Below are positions 1-9,350 of a stretch of DNA of 64,000 nt, piece after piece. Source of the DNA: Holdemania sp. Marseille-P2844. GTDB lineage: Bacteria > Bacillota_I > Bacilli_A > Erysipelotrichales > Erysipelotrichaceae. Every line of letters begins with the position of its first letter. The stretch's first letter is position 1. The notes beneath the pieces were generated by a model, which searched no databases, was not told where the DNA came from, and saw only the letters and a program-made list of their open reading frames with translations. The translations under genes and the position numbers were made by a program. The stretch lies in NCBI RefSeq assembly GCF_900120005.1, contig NZ_LT635450.1, positions 246,996-310,995 of the forward strand, in the 5' to 3' direction.

Positions 1-156
1 GCCGGATTGAATCCCGACGTCGACGATGTCGGCCATGTAATCCGGCAGCGCCAGCTCGCATTGAGCCTGGGCAAACAACAGCACGATAACCGCCGCGATG
101 GAGAGCGCGAACGGTTTCAAATACTGGGTGATTCTCACCTTTTTGATCCTGACCAT
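1..156 (-). CDS. ABC-type multidrug exporter, N-terminal part only
   Basis: Only the first 52 codons are inside the window; the rest lies beyond position 1. The start ATG (minus strand, at 156) follows an AAGGAG-like site about 8 bases upstream. The peptide begins MVRIKKVRITQYLKPF, then one hydrophobic segment (about residues 16-31), then ALPDYMADIVDVGIQ, which matches the first membrane helix and following loop of the permease-ATPase fusion exporters commonly encoded right after a MarR regulator. It starts 16 bases after the MarR gene and is very probably co-transcribed with it and regulated by it. Substrate cannot be told from this fragment; a drug or peptide exporter is the family expectation. 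Confidence 0.7.
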   Translation of the reverse strand, partial: MVRIKKVRITQYLKPFALSIAAVIVLLFAQAQCELALPDYMADIVDVGIQSG

Positions 157-171
157 AAAAAAACTCCTTTC

Positions 172-639
172 TTACTTTTCCTGCGAATCCCGGCTTGCCA
201 GACTCTGACAATATTCAATCGTCCGTTCCAGCGTGCGGATTAAAGCCAGGCTGTCGGATTCGCCCAGATAGCGGAAATAGGCGGTCAGCTGATCACAGAA
301 TTCCTGTTCTCTTTTCTGCATCAGCTCGCGGCCTTTCTCCGTCACCCGAATGTAGACGCTGCGCCGGTCGTTGTCCAGGAGTACCCGCTCGACCCATCCC
401 TGCTGCTCAAAGGAACGGATTCCCTGCGATACCGCTGCCGGACTGACGTGGAAATAGTCCTTGATCTGGCTCATTTTGATCATTCCTTCGGGGTTGAGAT
501 GAAGAATTCCGTGCAGAATCATCATATCCCGGGAATTCATCGTTTTCTTCTTGCGTCCGCGAGATTCGCTGCGCTGGCGCATGTCGTAAATCAGCCGCAT
601 CAGTTTTTGAGCAATTTCCTGTTCATCCATACCGGTCAC
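172..639 (-). CDS. MarR-family transcriptional regulator
   Basis: A 155-residue winged-helix regulator of the usual MarR length. The central part shows the recognition-helix region (VSPAAVSQGIRSFEQQGW, about residues 67-84) followed by the wing signature DNDRRSVYIRVTEKG with the conserved D-x-R-R. MarR dimers bind palindromic DNA and are typically released by small ligands. The gene is first in a leftward operon with an ABC exporter, and its own promoter region carries an inverted repeat (653-680), so autorepression and control of the exporter is the likely role. The ligand is unknown. The start codon has a GAGGTGACC ribosome binding site. Confidence 0.88.
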   Translation of the reverse strand: MTGMDEQEIAQKLMRLIYDMRQRSESRGRKKKTMNSRDMMILHGILHLNPEGMIKMSQIKDYFHVSPAAVSQGIRSFEQQGWVERVLLDNDRRSVYIRVTEKGRELMQKREQEFCDQLTAYFRYLGESDSLALIRTLERTIEYCQSLASRDSQEK

Positions 640-652
640 CTCTTTTGTCTGG

Positions 653-680
653 ATAGTTAAGTTACTTAATATTTAACTAT
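653..680. promoter_or_regulatory. Inverted repeat, probable MarR operator
   Basis: ATAGTTAA (653-660) and TTAACTAT (673-680) are perfect 8-bp arms with a 12-bp spacer, lying just downstream of the leftward -10 box and upstream of the MarR start codon. An additional GTTAAC follows at 681-686. The location over the transcription start is typical of MarR autorepression. Binding itself is inferred. Confidence 0.55.
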
Positions 681-688
681 GTTAACCA

Positions 689-716
689 ATTATACTCTAC
701 TCTTTATAAAATGCAA
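689..716 (-). promoter_or_regulatory. Sigma-A promoter of the MarR-exporter operon
   Basis: On the minus strand TTGCAT (716-711), a 16-bp spacer and a perfect TATAAT (694-689). The inverted repeat at 653-680 lies immediately downstream. Confidence 0.6.
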
Positions 717-883
717 TATGGTTTGCAGAGTTTCCTACAAACTGCCTAAATTGTCTTTTTTGCTTGCGTGCCGGGATATCGTTATGAATGCTTCTTTATC
801 CTGATTTTCGCTCTCAAACACCGGCGGTGAAGTCGAAAAGAGAAAAAATTCAGTTTAACCGGTTAGAAAAAATAAAAAAACTC

Positions 884-912
884 TTGCACTGCGCAGCGTT
901 TTAGTGTAATAT
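884..912 (+). promoter_or_regulatory. Promoter of tRNA-Leu(CAG)
   Basis: TTGCAC (884-889), 17-bp spacer, TAATAT (907-912), 38 bases before the tRNA 5' end. Confidence 0.55.
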
Positions 913-949
913 ATAAAAGCAGTCGGAAAAATGACTGTTTAACGATCAT

Positions 950-1034
950 GCGGTAGTGGCGAAATCGGCAGACGCGCACGTTTCAGGGGCGTGTGGGTAA
1001 AACCATGTGGGTTCAAGTCCCACCTACCGCACCA
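950..1034 (+). tRNA. tRNA-Leu, anticodon CAG, CCA encoded
   Basis: The acceptor arms GCGGTAG (950-956) and CTACCGC pair fully; the discriminator A and CCA end are encoded at 1031-1034. The D arm has the class II pattern TGGCGAAATCGGCAGACGC. The anticodon stem CACGT/GCGTG encloses loop TTCAGGG, giving anticodon CAG. A long variable arm and a T arm with GGTTCAAGTCC follow. All features are those of a leucine tRNA reading CUG codons. Confidence 0.95.
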
Positions 1035-1047
1035 GATAAAAACAAAC

Positions 1048-1077
1048 AGCTGAACGCGAAAGCGGGCAGCTTTTTTT
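1048..1077 (+). terminator. Intrinsic terminator after tRNA-Leu(CAG)
   Basis: AGCTG-aa-CGC-gaaa-GCG-gg-CAGCT hairpin with a small symmetric internal loop, followed by seven T residues (1071-1077). Confidence 0.85.
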
Positions 1078-1214
1078 ATGTCTGCCGCGGAATTAACCGC
1101 AGATTGTGCATTTGAAATCCCGTTGTCCACCACTCTTCTTCCCTCAGCCTTTCCTGTGGAATCCCGGACACTCTGGAAATTCCGCAATCGGGCAAGGATG
1201 TAAAATGATTTATT

Positions 1215-1243
1215 TTGACATACAAACTAAATTCTGCTATACT
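1215..1243 (+). promoter_or_regulatory. Strong sigma-A promoter for the alpha/beta hydrolase
   Basis: Perfect TTGACA (1215-1220), 17-bp spacer, TATACT (1238-1243). The gene begins 53 bases further on with an AGAGGA ribosome binding site. Confidence 0.85.
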
Positions 1244-1295
1244 GTTTCCTCGTTCAGGTTCTCAACGAACCGACCTGAAAAGAGGATGAATCCGC

Positions 1296-2270
1296 ATGAA
1301 GAAAAAAACGAAAATTTTCATATCGGTGCTCGTCGTCATGATTGCCGCCTTGACTGCAGGCAGCTTCTGGGCCGGCAATTATCTGGTCGATTACGCGCTC
1401 TACCGCGCCGATCAGGCACCGCAATCCGCCAATGACGGCAAAGCGCCGGTCAATGAAACCTATGGCAACGAGGAAGCGAACAAAGCCGAGGAACAGCGGC
1501 TGACCGACCTCTGGCTGAAAACCGTCTCCATGGAAAAGAAAGAAATCGTCAGTCAGGATGGGCTGACACTGCGCGCGCTGCAATACACCGCGGATCCTGC
1601 GTCGCATCGCTACGCTCTGGTCATCCACGGTTATACCTCGAATAAAGAAGCGATGCAGACGGAAGCCCGGCATTTTTCCCAGCTGGGCTACACGGTCATC
1701 ACACCGGATAACCGCGCGCATGGCGAAAGCAACGGATCCTATATCGGGATGGGCTGGCTGGACCGCAAGGACCTTTTACTCTGGATCGATCAGGTTGTAA
1801 GCCAGGATCCGGATGCGGAAATCGTATTGTACAGCGTTTCGATGGGCGGGGCGGCCGTGATGATGACCGCAGGGGAAGCCTTGCCTTCCCAAGTCAAAGC
1901 GATCATTGAAGACTGCGGCTACACTTCGGTATATGATATGTTTAAAAATCAGCTGGATTACCGCTTCGGCTTGCCGGAATTTCCGTTTCTGGCAACCGCG
2001 GATATCATGACCGGGATTCGCGCCGGCTATCACTTCAAAGAAGCGTCAGCTGTAGAACAGCTGAAAAAGGCAGCAGTGCCGATGATGTTCATTCACGGAA
2101 GCAACGATACCTATGTGCCGACAGAGATGGTTTATCAGGTCTATGAAGCCTGCCCGACGGAGAAAGAGCTGCTGATCATTGAAGGCGCGGCCCACGCGGC
2201 CAGCGCGGATGTAGACCCGACATTGTATTGGGATTCAGTCACCACGTTTCTGAACCGGTTTTTAAGTTAA
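1296..2270 (+). CDS. Membrane-anchored alpha/beta hydrolase (YqkD-like)
   Basis: The 324-residue protein starts with a positively charged N-terminus and one hydrophobic helix (about residues 8-26), so the catalytic part is probably outside the membrane. The hydrolase fold is seen from oxyanion-region VIHGYTSN (about 110), through HGESNG, the nucleophile elbow YSVSMGG (about 180), MMFIHGSNDTYVP carrying the acid Asp, to GAAHAAS carrying the catalytic His. The elbow reads S-V-S-M-G rather than the usual G-x-S-x-G, a small deviation. Similar proteins such as Bacillus YqkD are serine hydrolases of unknown substrate. The gene is monocistronic, with its own strong promoter and terminator. Confidence 0.85.
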   Translation: MKKKTKIFISVLVVMIAALTAGSFWAGNYLVDYALYRADQAPQSANDGKAPVNETYGNEEANKAEEQRLTDLWLKTVSMEKKEIVSQDGLTLRALQYTADPASHRYALVIHGYTSNKEAMQTEARHFSQLGYTVITPDNRAHGESNGSYIGMGWLDRKDLLLWIDQVVSQDPDAEIVLYSVSMGGAAVMMTAGEALPSQVKAIIEDCGYTSVYDMFKNQLDYRFGLPEFPFLATADIMTGIRAGYHFKEASAVEQLKKAAVPMMFIHGSNDTYVPTEMVYQVYEACPTEKELLIIEGAAHAASADVDPTLYWDSVTTFLNRFLS

Positions 2271-2313
2271 TGATGATTCCATCTGTCTGAGCCGCAATGC
2301 AAACTGACTCAAT

Positions 2314-2368
2314 AAAAACATGTCTGCTTCAGAATTCTGTTTGCTTTTCTGAAAAGACATGTTTTTTT
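2314..2368 (+). terminator. Intrinsic terminator after the alpha/beta hydrolase
   Basis: AAAACATGTCT (2314-2324) pairs with AGACATGTTTT (2355-2365); a T run continues to 2368. The loop is about 30 bases and AT-rich. Confidence 0.8.
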
Positions 2369-2563
2369 GTTTGTTTTTTGTACTCTAATTGATCAGTTCA
2401 ATCCAGATCTTCCCCATTAGACGCAATGACTTTTTTATACCAGTCTGATTGTTCTGCGCATTCCAAGATATAAATATTGAAAAAGGAACGCCGCAGTTTT
2501 TTTTGCGAATTGGATTGTATGGGAATGAAGAAATTTCCTTCTTCTCGCTGATGCTTGAGTCAT

Positions 2564-3010
2564 CTAGTAAAATTGACGAAACTGGCTGGCCTGATCCGCC
2601 GCCTGCCGCAGTCCTTTGATCATCTCCTGCAGCGAGCGGTCGTCGACATGGAAATCAAAGCGCAGACGCACCCGCTCGCGCAGCGTTTCAAAGTCAGGCA
2701 CTTCCCCCGATTGAAGCTGCACGCCCAGATATTCGATCACTTCGTTCATCTGCTTTTCACTTGGCATCCACTGCGCCTGCTTCAGGCAGAACTCTTTTTC
2801 ATTCTCCGCGATCTCAAAGCCCGCCTTGCAGCGCGAGCACGCGATGCCCCAATGCTTGCCCCAGCGCACGACCGGCACGAAAAATACCGATACCTGCTGC
2901 GCCTGCTCAACTAAATAAAAATGGCTCAGTTTTCCGCAATGCGGACAAACCCGAACTCCCAGATAAGCTTTTTTGCGATGCCCCGAACCGGCGCCGATCA
3001 TGATGAACAT
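2564..3010 (-). CDS. Zinc-ribbon protein of unknown function
   Basis: A 148-residue protein whose N-terminal half holds two Cys pairs, CPHC at about residue 22 and CSRC at about residue 58, separated by a stretch (FFVPVVRWGKHWG) typical of the small zinc-ribbon family found in Bacillota (pattern: CPxC, then ...P..R.GK.....C..C). The C-terminal half is helical and charged with no recognisable domain. Ribosome binding site AAGGAGGGA precedes the start. It lies 36 bases after rarA in the same direction, so the two may be co-transcribed. Metal binding is a family expectation; the role is not known. Confidence 0.75.
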   Translation of the reverse strand: MFIMIGAGSGHRKKAYLGVRVCPHCGKLSHFYLVEQAQQVSVFFVPVVRWGKHWGIACSRCKAGFEIAENEKEFCLKQAQWMPSEKQMNEVIEYLGVQLQSGEVPDFETLRERVRLRFDFHVDDRSLQEMIKGLRQAADQASQFRQFY

Positions 3011-3046
3011 GGCGTCCCTCCTTATCAGTCCCCAAATCTTTTCATT

Positions 3047-4372
3047 TTATTGATGGCGATGCTGCTTCTGCCAGGCTTCGATCTGTTCCATCCGCTCCTG
3101 AATCCGACCTTCCCGGCCCTGCCGCGTCGGCACATAATACTTCCGGTTCAGCAAAGCGTCCGGCAGGCATTGCAGCGTCGTTAGTTTTTCCTCGGTATCG
3201 TGGGCGTATTGATACCCTTCGCCATAATGCAGCTCCTTCATCAAGGCGGTCGGCGCGTTGCGGATCGCTAACGGCACCGGCTCCGCGAGATGTTCCAGCG
3301 CATCCTTCTTCGCCGCTTCATATGCCATATACAAAGCGTTGGACTTCGGCGAGAGCGCCATATAAACGACGGCCTGCGTCAGATTGACGCTGCACTCCGG
3401 CATTCCGTTGAAATGACATGCCTGATAGGCCGCCACCGCGACCTCCATTGCCCGGCTGTCCGCCATGCCGATATCCTCGCTCGCAAACCGCACGACCCGC
3501 CGCGCGATATACAGCGGATCCTCGCCCGCTTCCAGCATCCGTGCCAGCCAGTACACCGATGCCTGGACGTCGCTGTTGCGCATCGACTTGTGCAGAGCGG
3601 AGATTAAATTGTAATGTTCCTCCCCTTTTTTATCATACAACAACGATTTGCGGTTGATGCACTGTTCCAGATGCTCTTTGGTCACGACGATATCCTCGCC
3701 GTTCTTATCGCCGTTGAGCACGACCATTTCCAAAGTGTTCAGTGCGGTGCGTGCGTCGCCGTTGGCAAAATTGGCGATCATCCACAACAGATCGTCGTTC
3801 AGATCCACATGATAATTGCCAAAGCCCCGCGGATCCTTCAGCGCCCGCGCCAACAGCTCCAATAAATCCTCCGTTGCCAGCGCCTGCAGCACAAACACCT
3901 TACACCGGGAAAGCAGAGCGGCGTTGATCTCAAACGACGGATTTTCCGTTGTCGCGCCGATCAGAATGATACTGCCCTTCTCTACAAAGGGAAGGAAAGC
4001 ATCCTGCTGAGCCTTATTAAAGCGATGGATTTCATCGACGAACAGAATTGTCTTCTCGCCCATCTGGCGGTTCAGCTCCGCTTTATTCATGACTTCTTTG
4101 ATTTCCTTAATCCCGCTGGTCACCGCACTGAAATCCACGAAATGCGACTGCGTGCGCTCAGCGATGATCCGGGCCAGCGTCGTTTTGCCCACGCCCGGCG
4201 GCCCCCAGAAAATCATCGAGGACACCTGATCCTGTTCGATCAGCTGCCGCAGGATCTTTCCCTCGCCTAAAAGATGTTTCTGACCTGCGACTTCCTCCAG
4301 CGTTTTCGGCCGCAGCCGGCTGGCCAGCGGACTGTTCAGATCGCGATCATCAAACAACGATTTCTGTTCCAT
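3047..4372 (-). CDS. rarA: Replication-associated recombination protein A (AAA+ ATPase)
   Basis: A 441-residue clamp-loader-like ATPase of the RarA/MgsA/WRNIP1 family, the normal length. The N-terminus (EQKSLFDDRDLNSPLASRL) is family-typical. Walker A GPPGVGKT is at about residues 57-64, Walker B ILFVDEIHRF at about 109-118, and the sensor/arginine-finger region GATTENPSFEINAALLSRC follows. The C-terminal half is the tetramerisation domain (ALYMAYEAAKKD, VPLAIRNAP...YGEGYQYAHD). RarA acts at stalled replication forks. The second in-frame ATG (4372) was preferred over the one at 4378 because AGGAGG lies 8 bases before it but only 2 bases before the first. Confidence 0.95.
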   Translation of the reverse strand: MEQKSLFDDRDLNSPLASRLRPKTLEEVAGQKHLLGEGKILRQLIEQDQVSSMIFWGPPGVGKTTLARIIAERTQSHFVDFSAVTSGIKEIKEVMNKAELNRQMGEKTILFVDEIHRFNKAQQDAFLPFVEKGSIILIGATTENPSFEINAALLSRCKVFVLQALATEDLLELLARALKDPRGFGNYHVDLNDDLLWMIANFANGDARTALNTLEMVVLNGDKNGEDIVVTKEHLEQCINRKSLLYDKKGEEHYNLISALHKSMRNSDVQASVYWLARMLEAGEDPLYIARRVVRFASEDIGMADSRAMEVAVAAYQACHFNGMPECSVNLTQAVVYMALSPKSNALYMAYEAAKKDALEHLAEPVPLAIRNAPTALMKELHYGEGYQYAHDTEEKLTTLQCLPDALLNRKYYVPTRQGREGRIQERMEQIEAWQKQHRHQ

Positions 4373-4452
4373 GAACATCGCCTCCTGCGCTTATTATACA
4401 ACATTTTCAATCGTTTCCACGCTTGAGTTTGAATTTTATTCAACTTTGCAAG

Positions 4453-5484
4453 TTAGAAGACAATCCGATCCTTTCCCTGACGTTTTCCCTGATACATCCG
4501 TTGATCTGCCAGCTCGACTACGGCTTCAAAGTCCGCGCCGATCCTTCCGTAAGTCAGACCAAAGGTCATGGTGACCCGGATCAGATGCCCGTCGTAAGAA
4601 AATGGATAACTGCGGATTTTCTCTGCCAGTGTTGCCAGTTTTCTCTCTGCCTCCGCCTGCGGCAGATCCGCCATCAGAATCAGAAACTCCTCGCCGCCCC
4701 AGCGGCAGACAAGCGCCGATTCCGTTTCCCGCATCAGCCGGGCAGTCGTTGCCAGCACATAATCGCCGCAGATATGGCCATAGGTATCGTTAACCTGTTT
4801 GAAATCATCCAGATCTCCCAATGCCACAGCCATCCATTTCCCCTGACTGGTTCTGAGCTGTTCCTGTAAGCCATACCGGGTCAGCGTCCCGGTCAGACGA
4901 TCCATGAAGGCCGCTTCCTGCAGCTCTTTGTTCTTGCGCCGCAGCCGGCCCTGCGCCAGCGCCGATGATACGTTGAAGATCGAGGAAGACACAAGAATAA
5001 TCGTAAAACACATGGCAGCGTTAAACAGGTAAATGCCGTTTACCAGACTGCCGGGAAGCGCTTGCGGCAGCCATATTTCCTGATCCGAGGTCAGCTTCAA
5101 AAACGCGAACACGCCGATTTCCAGCAGCGAAAAGAGAAACGGAACCGTGCTGTGGCGGTAAGGACAGATATAAATCAGCGAAGCCATCGCGATCAACAAC
5201 AGCGGCAGGCCGGTTTCCCACCCCAGCGCGTGCGTTCCCACAACAACGAAAACGCAGACTTCCAGGTGAATCAGGGCTACCGCCAGACGATAGCGGCCAT
5301 AGAATACCAGTACAAGCATCGTCAGATAAAACACTGTGCTGCCAACGTTGTAAAACACCATTTCCGTCATGGTCAGCCAACCGCCCAGCGCGATGTAGAG
5401 CACGTGCACAAGCATCCCCAAAAGGATAATCCGCTGATAAACGCGGCGAATCATGCCTTGATTTTCAACTTTATTTTTTGCCAT
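4453..5484 (-). CDS. Membrane diguanylate cyclase (GGDEF)
   Basis: A 343-residue protein with five or six hydrophobic segments in residues 15-175 and a C-terminal GGDEF domain (about 185-343). The active-site motif is GGEEF in CRWGGEEFLIL at about residue 262, preceded by FMDRLTGTLTRYG and LGDLDDFKQVNDTYGH, so it should convert two GTP to cyclic di-GMP. The position expected for the RxxD inhibitory site, five residues before GG, reads TESA, so product inhibition through that site is unlikely. The membrane part is probably a sensor, but no named sensory domain is recognisable. It lies between rarA and tag in the same orientation, without clear operon linkage. Confidence 0.9.
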   Translation of the reverse strand: MAKNKVENQGMIRRVYQRIILLGMLVHVLYIALGGWLTMTEMVFYNVGSTVFYLTMLVLVFYGRYRLAVALIHLEVCVFVVVGTHALGWETGLPLLLIAMASLIYICPYRHSTVPFLFSLLEIGVFAFLKLTSDQEIWLPQALPGSLVNGIYLFNAAMCFTIILVSSSIFNVSSALAQGRLRRKNKELQEAAFMDRLTGTLTRYGLQEQLRTSQGKWMAVALGDLDDFKQVNDTYGHICGDYVLATTARLMRETESALVCRWGGEEFLILMADLPQAEAERKLATLAEKIRSYPFSYDGHLIRVTMTFGLTYGRIGADFEAVVELADQRMYQGKRQGKDRIVF

Positions 5485-5532
5485 CCCGCCTCCGCTCCTT
5501 TCCCCTTTGCCTCCAACCGCAGGCGTTTCCGC

Positions 5533-6084
5533 TCATTCAGCCCGGAAACAATCCGCTTCATGTCCGTCGATAAATCCGGCAGCCTCCAGAAAAGCCTGCA
5601 CGGTCACCGACCCGAGAAACCGCATCCCCTGTTGTTTCATCTGCTTCGCCAACGCATCCGACCAGACGGTTGTCGCCGGATGCGGACAAGTCCGCAGCTG
5701 GATCGGTTCCGGCGGCAGAATCGTCTGGATGAAAGTGAGGAACGTTCCATATTCCTGCTGGATCGCCAGAAAGCAGCGGGCGTTGGTGATCGCTGCCTGA
5801 AACTTGCCGCGATGCCGGATCAGCCGCGCATTTTGCATCAGGGCATCCAGTCTGGCTGAATCATACGCCGCGATTAAAACCGGATCGAACTGATCCATCG
5901 CTGCGCGGAAAGCTTCGCGTTTATGCAGCACAATCTGCCAGGATAAACCGGAATGGAATGATTCCAGAATTAACAATTCAAACAATTCCCGCTCGCCGCG
6001 GACCGGCTTTCCCCATTCCTCATCATGATAGGTTTTCAACTGAGCGGAGCCGTTTTCCGCCCAGCCGCATCGTTTGTGTTCCAT
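5533..6084 (-). CDS. tag: DNA-3-methyladenine glycosylase I
   Basis: A 183-residue protein matching TagI over its full length. It has the Tag zinc-site residues: Cys in KRCGW near residue 6, His in YHDEEWG near 20, and the C-terminal His/Cys pair in GHEADC. FELLILESFHSGLSWQIVLHKREAFR is the helix-hairpin-helix region with the family's (A/S)GLSW. The enzyme removes 3-methyladenine from alkylated DNA at the start of base excision repair. The start is supported by a GAGGAAAG site. The stop is 48 bases before the diguanylate cyclase start, so read-through transcription is possible. Confidence 0.93.
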   Translation of the reverse strand: MEHKRCGWAENGSAQLKTYHDEEWGKPVRGERELFELLILESFHSGLSWQIVLHKREAFRAAMDQFDPVLIAAYDSARLDALMQNARLIRHRGKFQAAITNARCFLAIQQEYGTFLTFIQTILPPEPIQLRTCPHPATTVWSDALAKQMKQQGMRFLGSVTVQAFLEAAGFIDGHEADCFRAE

Positions 6085-6222
6085 GGGCTTTCCTCACCCG
6101 GCAGCTGACGCCTGCCGTTTCTTCATCTTCTTTTATTATATCAGAAATGTTAATTCTGCCTTCTGACAATCGCTGATCTTACTTTCCTGATTCTTTTTTT
6201 TCTGAAATTTTGTTCGCCGCGC

Positions 6223-6251
6223 AAAAAAGGACAGCCGGTTGCGGACTGTCC
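6223..6251 (-). terminator. Terminator of the liv operon
   Basis: On the minus strand GGACAG, then a CCG/CGG inner stem, then CTGTCC, followed by six T residues (6228-6223). It begins 8 bases past the CBS-ACT gene stop. Confidence 0.85.
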
Positions 6252-6258
6252 AGAACTC

Positions 6259-6903
6259 TTACTTATCGCAGCGGGTCAGCACTGAGGTTACCTGATAGCC
6301 ATGGTCGTTCAACAGCTTTTTCATCACCTCCGGCGCTACGCCGCGGGCACGGATGACGACGTCAGTCTGCGCGTCTTTGCGATAGACGGCCAGGTTGGTG
6401 ATCTGCGCCATTTCATCAAAAAACAATCCGGTCAGATCGGCCAGCACGCCCGGCTTGTCTTCGACCGCGATCACATAGCGGCTGCCTTCCTCATAATACC
6501 CCAACAGGTCGATAAACGCCTCGAAAATATCGTTCTGTGTGATGATGCCGACGACTTTGCGGCCTTCGGTCACAACCAGACAGCCGATGTCGTGCTGCCG
6601 CATCAACACCGCGGCTTCTTCCAGCAGCGCGTCGGGATGAATCGTCACGACGTCTTTGATCATGACGGACTCAACGGTACTTTTTGCCAGAAGATAATTC
6701 AGCTCATAGACCGACAGGCTGGTCGCCTTGCTCGGGGTGTTCTCCGCGATGGTACCCTCGGTGACCAGACCGACTAACTCCTGGCCGGCGGCGACCGGAA
6801 TGCGGTGAAAATCCCGCTCCGCCATCAGATCCAGCGCCGCGCTGATCGAGGTATCCTTACTGATGCAGTAGGGATTGGCTGTCATACGATCTTTCACCAA
6901 CAT
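6259..6903 (-). CDS. CBS-pair and ACT domain protein (AcuB-like)
   Basis: The 214-residue protein has two CBS motifs (MTANPYCISKDTSISAALDLM and SVMIKDVVTIHPDALLEEAAVLM, residues about 7-135) and a C-terminal ACT domain (YVIAVEDKPGVLADLTGLFF, about 142-205). CBS pairs bind adenosyl ligands and ACT domains often bind amino acids, so this is probably a ligand-sensing regulatory protein. AcuB-like proteins share this architecture but have no settled activity. It is the last gene of the liv operon: its AGGAGG site lies inside the livF stop region, 4 bases away. That linkage suggests feedback sensing of branched-chain amino acids, which is inference. Confidence 0.85.
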   Translation of the reverse strand: MLVKDRMTANPYCISKDTSISAALDLMAERDFHRIPVAAGQELVGLVTEGTIAENTPSKATSLSVYELNYLLAKSTVESVMIKDVVTIHPDALLEEAAVLMRQHDIGCLVVTEGRKVVGIITQNDIFEAFIDLLGYYEEGSRYVIAVEDKPGVLADLTGLFFDEMAQITNLAVYRKDAQTDVVIRARGVAPEVMKKLLNDHGYQVTSVLTRCDK

Positions 6904-6907
6904 AATG

Positions 6908-7612
<705 letters not shown>

Positions 7613-7613
7613 C

Positions 7614-8387
7614 TTAATCCTCCCCCAGATACGCCTCGATGACGCGGCGGTTGTTTTTGATCGCATCCGGTGTCCCATCGGCGATGCACTTGCCGTAGTC
7701 CAGCACGTAGATCCGTTCGCAGATCTTCATGACCAGCGACATATCATGTTCGATCAGCACGACCGTTAAATTGAATTGTTCCTTGATCTGATGGATCAGC
7801 TCCGTCAGCTCGGTGGTTTCCTGCGGATTCATCCCGGCGGCGGGTTCGTCGAGGAACAGAATCTTCGGCTTCGCCGCCAGTGCCCGGGCAATCTCCAGCT
7901 TGCGCTGCTGCCCATACGGCAGATTCTTCGCCAGCGTCGTCTGTTTTTCCGCCAAGCCGACAACTTCCAGCAGTTTCACCGCTTCCTCCAGCACGCGCTG
8001 TTCCTCGCGGTAATAGGAAGGCAAACGCAGAATTGCCGCCAAGGTGGAATACTTCACCGACTTGTTCATCGCCAGCTTGACGTTGTCCAGCACGGTCATG
8101 TTTTTAAACAGCCGGATATTCTGAAACGTCCGCGCCAGCCCCAGGCCGGTGATCACATACGGCTTTAAGCCGCCGATGCTTTTCATCGTCCCCTCAACAT
8201 TCAGTTCGATTTTGCCCTCGCTGGGATCATAGACCCCGGTCAGCAGGTTGAACAGCGTCGTTTTGCCCGCGCCGTTAGGTCCGATCAGTCCGATCAGCTC
8301 GCGTTCCTCAATTTCCAGATTAACGTTGGACACCGCGGCCAGACCGCCGAAGTTTTTCGTCAGGCCGCTGACTTTTAAGACCGTCAT
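7614..8387 (-). CDS. livG: Branched-chain amino acid ABC transporter ATPase LivG
   Basis: 257 residues. Walker [10 protein letters not shown], the LivG-specific [22 protein letters not shown], signature [16 protein letters not shown] and Walker [17 protein letters not shown], followed by [10 protein letters not shown] with the switch His, are complete. It forms the ATPase heterodimer with LivF. The start overlaps the livM stop by four bases (8384-8387), implying translational coupling. Confidence 0.95.
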   Translation of the reverse strand: MTVLKVSGLTKNFGGLAAVSNVNLEIEERELIGLIGPNGAGKTTLFNLLTGVYDPSEGKIELNVEGTMKSIGGLKPYVITGLGLARTFQNIRLFKNMTVLDNVKLAMNKSVKYSTLAAILRLPSYYREEQRVLEEAVKLLEVVGLAEKQTTLAKNLPYGQQRKLEIARALAAKPKILFLDEPAAGMNPQETTELTELIHQIKEQFNLTVVLIEHDMSLVMKICERIYVLDYGKCIADGTPDAIKNNRRVIEAYLGED

Positions 8388-9346
8388 CCGCGTGCCTCCT
8401 TTCGTTTCCCAAACCGCTCAAACAGACTGGAGAACGTGAATTCCTTCGTGCCTAACAGACCGCTTGGACGGAAGATCATGATGCCGACCAGCATTAAGCC
8501 ATACAGGATCATCCGGATATCGGAGAACTGCTGCAGGACCGTATTGAGTACGCCGATCACACCGGCCGCGATAAACGAGCCGGTAAAGCTGCCCATGCCG
8601 CCGAAGACGACGAGCACAAGAATATCAATCGACTTGTTAAAGGTGAACATCTCCGGTTTGATGACGTAGAACGCCCCGGCATACAGCGCACCGGCCACAC
8701 TGGCGATCATCGCGCCCAAGACAAACGCCATGATTTTATACTTCGTCGTATTGATGCCCATCGCTTCCGCCGCAATTTCATCCTCGCGCACGGAGATGCA
8801 CGCGCGGCCCTGGGCAGACCGGCAGAAGTTCAGGATGATGATCGTGCAGATCACCACTGCCGCAAAGATCACCTGCCAGCCGATCAGTTTCGGCAGGATC
8901 AACCCTGCCGCGCCGTTGGTAATCTTCATATTCAAGATAAGGATGCGGATGATTTCGCCAAAGCCCAGTGTGGCAATCGCCAGATAATCCCCGCGCAGGC
9001 GCAGCGTCGGAATCGCAACGACTAACGCCACCGCGCCGCTGATCACAATGCCGATTCCCATGCCGAGCAGAATCCCGCCCAGACTGGCGGAGAACTGCTT
9101 GACCGCAACCCCGGCACAATACGCGCCGATGATCATAAACCCGGCATGACCAAGCGAGAACTGACCAGTCACGCCGATGATCAGGTTCAGGCTGATCGCC
9201 AGAATGATATTGATGCCGATCGTCATCAGTACGGTCAGGTAAACGTTGTTGATCACCCCGGCGCTGATTAACAATGAGATTAAGCCGTAGCTGCCCGCAA
9301 TCAAAACGAGCCAGCAGGCATTCTTTTTATTCAACAGGTTCTTCAT
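8384..9346 (-). CDS. livM: Branched-chain amino acid ABC transporter permease LivM
   Basis: A 320-residue polytopic membrane protein. The family landmarks are seen: [26 protein letters not shown], the EAA-like cytoplasmic loop with [17 protein letters not shown], and [15 protein letters not shown] followed by [15 protein letters not shown]. It forms the transmembrane pore with LivH. Four bases separate it from livH. Confidence 0.95.
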   Translation of the reverse strand: MKNLLNKKNACWLVLIAGSYGLISLLISAGVINNVYLTVLMTIGINIILAISLNLIIGVTGQFSLGHAGFMIIGAYCAGVAVKQFSASLGGILLGMGIGIVISGAVALVVAIPTLRLRGDYLAIATLGFGEIIRILILNMKITNGAAGLILPKLIGWQVIFAAVVICTIIILNFCRSAQGRACISVREDEIAAEAMGINTTKYKIMAFVLGAMIASVAGALYAGAFYVIKPEMFTFNKSIDILVLVVFGGMGSFTGSFIAAGVIGVLNTVLQQFSDIRMILYGLMLVGIMIFRPSGLLGTKEFTFSSLFERFGKRKEARG

Positions 9347-9350
9347 GCGC

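Noticed and set aside
5062-5859. Long plus-strand frame of 265 residues
   Set aside because: It is antisense to the diguanylate cyclase and tag genes, both of which have clear motifs.
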